Source of the DNA: Rhodospirillales bacterium
Lineage (GTDB): Bacteria; Pseudomonadota; Alphaproteobacteria; Micavibrionales; Micavibrionaceae
Reading direction: 5' to 3'
NCBI GenBank assembly: GCA_020638295.1
Contig: JACKIU010000001.1
Location: 310,001-374,000, forward strand
DNA length: 64,000 bases
This document shows, piece by piece, positions 59,998-64,000 of the stretch; position 1 is the first letter of the stretch, and each line of letters opens with the position of its first letter. Position numbers and translations under genes: made by a program. The notes below the pieces were generated by a model. It was not told the origin of the DNA. It worked only from the letters and a program-made list of their open reading frames with translations, and ran no database searches.

Positions 59998-60489
59998 TTA
60001 ACCGCACCAGATGCGGGTGATTGTTCCCGTATCATCAATCTCTATATTCACACGGGCGGGGCTGTAATCTTGGGTCATGACATCGCCGGGTTTTAACACA
60101 CGATAAGGGCGTTTTGCGCCCTTTATGCTTTCCAGCATTTCGCTTTGCAGTTTCATGCCGCTCCAGGGCTCAAAATCACAGCTATAGGCCTGCATGGACG
60201 GCGGGTTGTCCGCAACAGGCGTTGTCTTTGTTTCGCTCATAATCATGCCGATCTTGTCCAGCATTTCGCGCTGCATTTCAGCCTGCCGGGCCATGCCCTG
60301 CGCTTCAATGTTTACCATTTCTGATTGCAGCTCTTCCTGACTCTGGCGCCGGGGCGGTGCGTTTTTGACCAGTCCGATCAGCAAGCCTAAAAGTAATGGA
60401 AAGGCCAGCAAGACGAGCCACAATGCCGGCTTAGCCTGCGCGGTCTGGGCTTTATCCTGCAAAACGACTTTATGCGGTTCATCATTCAT
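59998..60489 (-). CDS. membrane-anchored peptidase inhibitor I78-like protein
   Basis: A roughly 163-residue protein: short basic/polar N-terminus, one transmembrane helix (PALWLVLLAFPLLLGLLIGL), a Gln/Glu/Met-rich helical stretch, then a compact C-terminal domain. The end, RVLKPGDVMTQDYSPARVNI followed by IDDTGTITRIWCG, matches the inhibitor I78 pattern (R-x-hydrophobic-PG, T-x-D-Y/F, R-hydrophobic-N, then CG at the end). These inhibit chymotrypsin-like serine proteases. An in-frame start at 60522 is also possible; neither start has a clear ribosome site. A frameshifted trypsin-like gene lies 3 kb away. Confidence 0.65.
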   Translation of the reverse strand: MNDEPHKVVLQDKAQTAQAKPALWLVLLAFPLLLGLLIGLVKNAPPRRQSQEELQSEMVNIEAQGMARQAEMQREMLDKIGMIMSETKTTPVADNPPSMQAYSCDFEPWSGMKLQSEMLESIKGAKRPYRVLKPGDVMTQDYSPARVNIEIDDTGTITRIWCG

Positions 60490-60570
60490 AGAGGGTAAAA
60501 TAACCGATAGCAGGGCCTTCATAAAGCTTGAATTTAGGCGATTTACACCCTATTGATTTCAGCTCACCTC

Positions 60571-60715
60571 GCTGTCATCCCCGCGGCCATGCGGAGCATG
60601 GCTTGACGGCAGGAAACCGGGTTAAAGACGACCAGCAAAGCTGGTCGACATATGGATTCCGTTCGTGCTAATTCTTCTTCGCCAAAGCTACGAAGAATGC
60701 CAACGGAATGACGAA
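60571..60715. repeat. complex palindromic repeat before lepA
   Basis: A 145-base block with nested stems: GACCAGC-AAA-GCTGGTC (60630-60646), ATTCCGTT (60656-60663) with AACGGAAT (60702-60709), and inside it ATTCTTC (60671-60677) with GAAGAAT (60692-60698). It begins GTCATCCCCGC, like the repeat at 4480, and ends GGAATGACG. An ATG in its right end (60708) is in frame with lepA. Confidence 0.65.
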
Positions 60716-60722
60716 AGACATT

Positions 60723-62612
60723 ATGAGCACACACAAGACCAAACCGTTAGAACATATCCGTAACTTTGCGATTATCGCGCATATCGACCATGGGAAGTCC
60801 ACCCTCGCCGACCGGTTGATTCAGAAATGCGGCGGGCTGGAAGAGCGTGAAATGCAGGAGCAGGTGCTGGATAACACCGATATCGAGCGTGAACGCGGGA
60901 TTACAATCAAAGCTCAAACCGTGCGGCTGGAATATACGGCCAAAGACGGGATTACGTACCAACTCAATCTGATGGATACGCCGGGGCATGTAGATTTTTC
61001 CTACGAGGTTTCGCGCTCTCTGGCCTCGTGTGAAGGCTCGCTGCTGGTCGTGGATGCAAGCCAGGGGGTGGAGGCGCAAACGCTGGCCAATGTGTATCAG
61101 GCGATCGATAACAACCATGAAATCGTGCCCGTCATTAACAAGATCGATTTGCCCGCCGCCGATCCGGAGCGGGTGAAGACCGAGGTTGAGGACGTGATCG
61201 GGCTGGATTGTTCGGAGGCCGTCTGCGTTTCGGCGAAGACCGGAGCGGGGATTGATGAATTGCTTGAGGCGATTGTTACTAAACTCCCCTCACCCTCCCA
61301 CGCTTCGCGCGGGCCCCTCCCTCTCCCCATGGGAGAGGGTGCCGAACGCAGTGAGGCGGGTGAGGGGCATAATCCCTATACATCTCCCACAAAAGCTCTC
61401 CTTGTCGATAGCTGGTATGACATTTATCTTGGTGTGGTGGTGCTGGTGCGCGTCGTGGATGGATACTTACGCAAGGGACAAAAGATTAAATTCATGGCAG
61501 GCGGCCGGGTGCGCGAGATCGACCGCGTCGGGATGTTCACGCCGAAAAAGGTCGAGCTGAGCGCGCTTGGCCCCGGCGAGATGGGCTTTATCACCGCCTC
61601 GATCAAGGACATCTCCGAGACCAATGTCGGGGATACGATCACCGATGAGAAAAAGCCGTGCGAAAAAGCCCTGCCCGGCTTTAAACCCAGCGTACCGATG
61701 GTGTTTTGCTCTCTGTTCCCCGCCGATGCCGGAGACTTTGAAAAACTGCGCGAGAGCTTGGGCAAGGTCCGGCTGAATGACGCGAGCCTGCATTTCGAGC
61801 CGGAAACCAGCCAAGCGCTTGGCCTTGGCTTTCGCTGTGGGTTTTTGGGGCTGCTCCACATGGAAATCATTCAAGAGCGGCTGGAGCGGGAATTCGACCT
61901 CGACCTCATCCCGACCGCGCCTTCCGTGGTGTATAAGCTCAACCTGACCAATGGCGAGAAGATGGAGCTGTACAACCCGGTCGATATGCCCGAAGTGCAG
62001 CGGATTGAAACAATTGAAGAGCCGTGGATCAAGGCGACTATTTTGGTGCCGGATGAGTATCTGGGCGGCTTGCTCCAACTGTGTCAGGAACGGCGCGGGG
62101 TGCAGGTGGACCTGACCTATGCCGGTGGGCGGGCGATGCTGGTCTACCGCCTGCCGCTCAACGAGGTTGTGTTTGATTTTTACGACCGGCTGAAGAGCAT
62201 TTCCAAAGGCTATGCGAGTTTTGATTACGAGCTGGACGGGTACGGGCCGAATACGCTGGTGAAGCTGGAAATCCGGGTGAATGAAGAACCCGTCGATGCG
62301 CTGGCGATGATTTGTCACCGCGATAATGCGGAATCGCGCGGGCGGCAGATGTGCGAGCGGCTCAAAGAGTTGATCCCGCGCCAGATGTTTAAAATCGCCA
62401 TTCAGGCGGCGATTGGCGGCAAGATTATCGCGCGGGAGAACGTGTCCGCACTGCGCAAAGACGTGACGGCGAAATGTTACGGCGGGGATATTACGCGGAA
62501 GAAAAAGCTGCTGGAAAAGCAGAAAAAAGGGAAGGCCAAGATGCGCCAGTATGGTAACGTGGAAATACCGCAAAGCGCGTTTATCGCCGCGCTGAAGATG
62601 GGGGATGAGTGA
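60723..62612 (+). CDS. lepA: elongation factor 4 (LepA) with an in-frame repeat insertion
   Basis: EF4 is a ribosome-associated translational GTPase. G motifs are clear: IAHIDHGKSTLADRL (P-loop), RERGITIKAQTVRLEY (switch), MDTPGHVDFSYEVSRSL, NKIDLP and SAKTGAGIDELL. The C-terminus ends with a basic helix and PQSAFIAALKMGDE. Start ATG 60723; an in-frame ATG at 60708 lies in the repeat. At 629 residues it is about 30 longer than usual. The extra residues (188-217, PSPSHASRGPLPLPMGEGAE and on) come from a palindromic repeat between the G domain and domain II. Its 3' end is duplicated at 63339. Confidence 0.95.
   Translation: MSTHKTKPLEHIRNFAIIAHIDHGKSTLADRLIQKCGGLEEREMQEQVLDNTDIERERGITIKAQTVRLEYTAKDGITYQLNLMDTPGHVDFSYEVSRSLASCEGSLLVVDASQGVEAQTLANVYQAIDNNHEIVPVINKIDLPAADPERVKTEVEDVIGLDCSEAVCVSAKTGAGIDELLEAIVTKLPSPSHASRGPLPLPMGEGAERSEAGEGHNPYTSPTKALLVDSWYDIYLGVVVLVRVVDGYLRKGQKIKFMAGGRVREIDRVGMFTPKKVELSALGPGEMGFITASIKDISETNVGDTITDEKKPCEKALPGFKPSVPMVFCSLFPADAGDFEKLRESLGKVRLNDASLHFEPETSQALGLGFRCGFLGLLHMEIIQERLEREFDLDLIPTAPSVVYKLNLTNGEKMELYNPVDMPEVQRIETIEEPWIKATILVPDEYLGGLLQLCQERRGVQVDLTYAGGRAMLVYRLPLNEVVFDFYDRLKSISKGYASFDYELDGYGPNTLVKLEIRVNEEPVDALAMICHRDNAESRGRQMCERLKELIPRQMFKIAIQAAIGGKIIARENVSALRKDVTAKCYGGDITRKKKLLEKQKKGKAKMRQYGNVEIPQSAFIAALKMGDE
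61286..61367. repeat. palindromic repeat embedded in the lepA coding sequence
   Basis: CCCCTCACCC (61286-61295) and GGGTGAGGGG (61358-61367) pair 10 of 10, and the inner CCCTCTCCC (61319-61327) pairs with GGGAGAGGG (61331-61339). The inner core is the same as the intergenic palindrome at 41644. It keeps the lepA frame and adds about 30 residues, as Rickettsia palindromic elements do in their host genes. Confidence 0.75.
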
Positions 62613-62613
62613 T
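62592..62613 (+). repeat. 22-base direct repeat, left copy (lepA end)
   Basis: The last seven codons and stop of lepA plus one base, beginning CTGAAGATGGGGGATGAG. The same 22 bases recur exactly at 63339-63360, the end of the nucleotidyltransferase gene, 747 bases on. The pair brackets the two-gene module. Confidence 0.85.
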
Positions 62614-63019
62614 GGGAGAGCGTTGGAAACAACGATTTGAAAATTTTGAAAAGGCTTACCTTCTTTTGAAAGAGGTCGTTGACGCAGGCATCGCGGACTT
62701 TTCAGATCTGGAACAGGAAGGCGTTGTACAGCGCTATGAATACACCTTTGAACTGGCCTGGAAAGTGATGAAGGATTTCATGGAGTATCAAGGCGTTCAA
62801 ATTGAAAATTCTTTCCCGCGCAGCATTATTAAACAAGGCTTTCAAGCCGGACTTATTAAGGATGTCGTGCCTTGGGGGATTATGCTCAAAGACCGCAATA
62901 TTCTCTCTCACCGCTATGACGAAACCGTCTTTCGCGACGCTTTAGCAAGGATAGAGAACATGCATATGTCCGAATTTTCGGCTCTCTATGAATATCTTAA
63001 AGGGCAGCGTGATGGTTGA
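62612..63019 (+). CDS. HEPN-type toxin / nucleotidyltransferase-substrate-binding protein (HepT-like)
   Basis: A 135-residue helical protein of the HI0074/HEPN group: WKQRFENFEKAYLLLKEVVD, YEYTFELAWKVMKDFMEYQG, IKQGFQAGLIKD. In its C-terminal half, LKDRNILSHRYDET contains the R-N/D-x4-H-x-Y-type motif (RNILSHRY) that is the RNase active site in HepT toxins and is modified by the partner. The ATG overlaps the lepA stop (TGATG), and the gene overlaps the nucleotidyltransferase by eight bases. Probable toxin of a HEPN/MNT toxin-antitoxin pair. Confidence 0.8.
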   Translation: MGERWKQRFENFEKAYLLLKEVVDAGIADFSDLEQEGVVQRYEYTFELAWKVMKDFMEYQGVQIENSFPRSIIKQGFQAGLIKDVVPWGIMLKDRNILSHRYDETVFRDALARIENMHMSEFSALYEYLKGQRDG

Positions 63020-63359
63020 GCCTAACCGCTATGAAGACCAGCCTTTCGGTCTGCCGCCGCTGACGATTGACAATATCCGCCGGTTTCTTATGGGCTGGCC
63101 GGAGGTTGAGCGCGTGGAAATTTTCGGATCGCGCGCGATGGGGAATTACCGTTATAACTCCGATATTGATATATGCGTCTGGGGCGCGGCTATAGATCCC
63201 GACCTGTTTAGCCGTATCCGGGCCGGGCTGCAAGACCTGCCGATCCCTTATAAAGTTGATGTGGTGCAGTATGAAACCATCTCCCATCCCCCTTTCCGTG
63301 AGCACATAGACGAACATGGCGTTGATTTTTTTAAGGCACTGAAGATGGGGGATGAGTGA
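63012..63359 (+). CDS. MNT-type minimal nucleotidyltransferase (antitoxin, MntA-like)
   Basis: A 115-residue minimal nucleotidyltransferase. VERVEIFGSRAMGNYRYNSD followed by IDICVWG has the family signature GS-x10-D-x-D, and the third Asp is in YKVDVVQYE. MntA-type partners transfer AMP to a tyrosine of the HEPN toxin and neutralise it. The ATG at 63012 lies inside the end of the HEPN gene. The last seven residues (ALKMGDE) and stop are copied from or shared with lepA through the 22-base direct repeat, so its natural C-terminus may have been replaced. Confidence 0.8.
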   Translation: MVEPNRYEDQPFGLPPLTIDNIRRFLMGWPEVERVEIFGSRAMGNYRYNSDIDICVWGAAIDPDLFSRIRAGLQDLPIPYKVDVVQYETISHPPFREHIDEHGVDFFKALKMGDE

Positions 63360-63360
63360 T
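63339..63360 (+). repeat. 22-base direct repeat, right copy
   Basis: Identical to 62592-62613, the lepA 3' end. Here it provides the last codons and stop of the nucleotidyltransferase gene. No integrase gene lies between the copies. Confidence 0.85.
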
Positions 63361-63370
63361 TTTGGAATAA

Positions 63371-64000
63371 TTACCCAAGCTCTTCAGGTTGGAAGCCAAT
63401 CTCCCGGTTTGCCTCCGCCATAAACTCACAAAAACGTTTTGGTGTAACACCAATAAAGGAAGTCATTTCGATCCTATTCATAGCTTTGGTTCTTGCTCTA
63501 TCCATCATACGCATATTTTCACTGGTAGCGTTAGTCGCTATAGAAACCAAAGAATTTCTGAGGAATACAGGAGATCCGGAAGCCCCTGGAAGACACTCAT
63601 ATGTTGACATAAATCTAGCCCCCCTGTTGTGGGTTTCCGTAACTTTCGGCGTCTAGACATACTCTGTGTTTAAGCTGTGCGCCATGCTCCCCAGCAACCA
63701 AGCACCAATCCTTTGATGGTAATGCAAAATCTACCCCCTCATACCTTATGGAAGCATACGACGAACCAATCGGTTTTGGGAACTCAAGAATGACAACATC
63801 TAAATCGCTGTCTTGTTTAGCTATTGTAACAACAGCTTTATCGGTCGCACTGCGCCACTGACAGTGTATCTTCGCCCCTAGAGCTTCATGCACATGCAAA
63901 GCGGTAAGCAAAATTCGGACAGGACCACGCCAGAACCACGCCCGTTTTCATTAAAAAGCCTGCAAAACGATAACTCTTGAGTAAGTACCACTTGATTCAT
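63371..64000 (-). pseudogene. frameshifted trypsin-like serine protease, 5' end at the window edge
   Basis: A chymotrypsin-fold protease readable only across three frames. The N-terminal piece (ATG 64000, MNQVVLTQELSFCRLF, then NENGRGSGVVLSEF) shifts at a TTTT near 63913 into LLTALHVHEALGAK with the catalytic His. DSDLDVVILEFPKP carries the Asp. The second frame stops beside a six-C run (63619-63624, plus strand) and continues as GARFMSTYECLPGASGSPVF with the catalytic Ser. The triad is complete if both shifts are repaired. It may be a decayed gene, a homopolymer-switched gene or contain assembly errors. The 5' end may extend past the window. Confidence 0.6.

Noticed and set aside
62592..63360. 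The 22-base direct repeat as a tRNA-type integrase attachment site
   Set aside because: It lies in a protein-coding end, not a tRNA, and no integrase is present in the 747-base module; insertion by another recombination route is only inferred.

Overview
The window reads as a chromosomal segment of a motile, polarly flagellated alphaproteobacterium. The evidence is a CtrA response regulator and a ChpT-type phosphotransferase (the CckA-ChpT-CtrA cell-cycle relay), a FlhF/FlhG pair, a degenerate-EAL protein of TipF type, an alphaproteobacterial che operon and GANTC (CcrM-type) sites before flhF and ctrA. The mix resembles Micavibrio-like or Rhodospirillales-like genomes, but no rRNA or tRNA is present to fix the lineage. 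No CRISPR array, prophage or conjugative module was seen.

Layout. 1-14.2 kb: a solitary acetyltransferase, then flhF-flhG, an IS630-family insertion that splits a small gene, a FliK-like protein, fliJ, fliI, a DnaA-domain-IV-only protein, a repeat-rich 0.7 kb intergenic region and ctrA, then pgsA-pyrD-tipF. 15-22 kb: yejA-kdsB-phosphatase and yejB-yejE, parts of a peptide ABC importer whose ATPase (yejF) lies at 35.7 kb. 23-34 kb: an arginine cluster (P-loop gene, argC, argB, argD, argF, a PLP sulfur-amino-acid enzyme, argG, argH). 34-38 kb: an ATP-grasp gene, a duplication scar containing remnants of yejF and argH, yejF, rpsU. 38-44 kb: a secreted protein, aminopeptidase P, a membrane J-protein, galU, a phosphohexomutase and chpT. 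45-52.5 kb: cheA-cheW-cheY-cheB-cheR and purH. 52.5-60 kb: an accessory block with a small membrane protein, a giant protein gene broken by several frameshifts, two tandem paralogues, a 55-residue ORF and a membrane-anchored I78-type inhibitor. 60.7-64 kb: lepA with an in-frame palindromic repeat, a HEPN/MNT toxin-antitoxin-like pair flanked by a duplication of the lepA 3' end, and a frameshifted trypsin-like protease.

Two themes run through the segment. First, about a dozen solitary, AT-richer genes with no recognisable function are dropped one at a time between conserved operons, usually with their own TTGACA-type promoter. One such promoter has a nine-G tract between its -35 and -10, the arrangement of phase-variable promoters. 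Second, CtrA-type sites (TTAA-N7-TTAA) occur upstream of cheY, upstream of the giant-protein block and upstream of the 55-residue ORF, with a TTAA-rich cluster before ctrA itself. This suggests that motility, chemotaxis and the uncharacterised accessory block share cell-cycle control.
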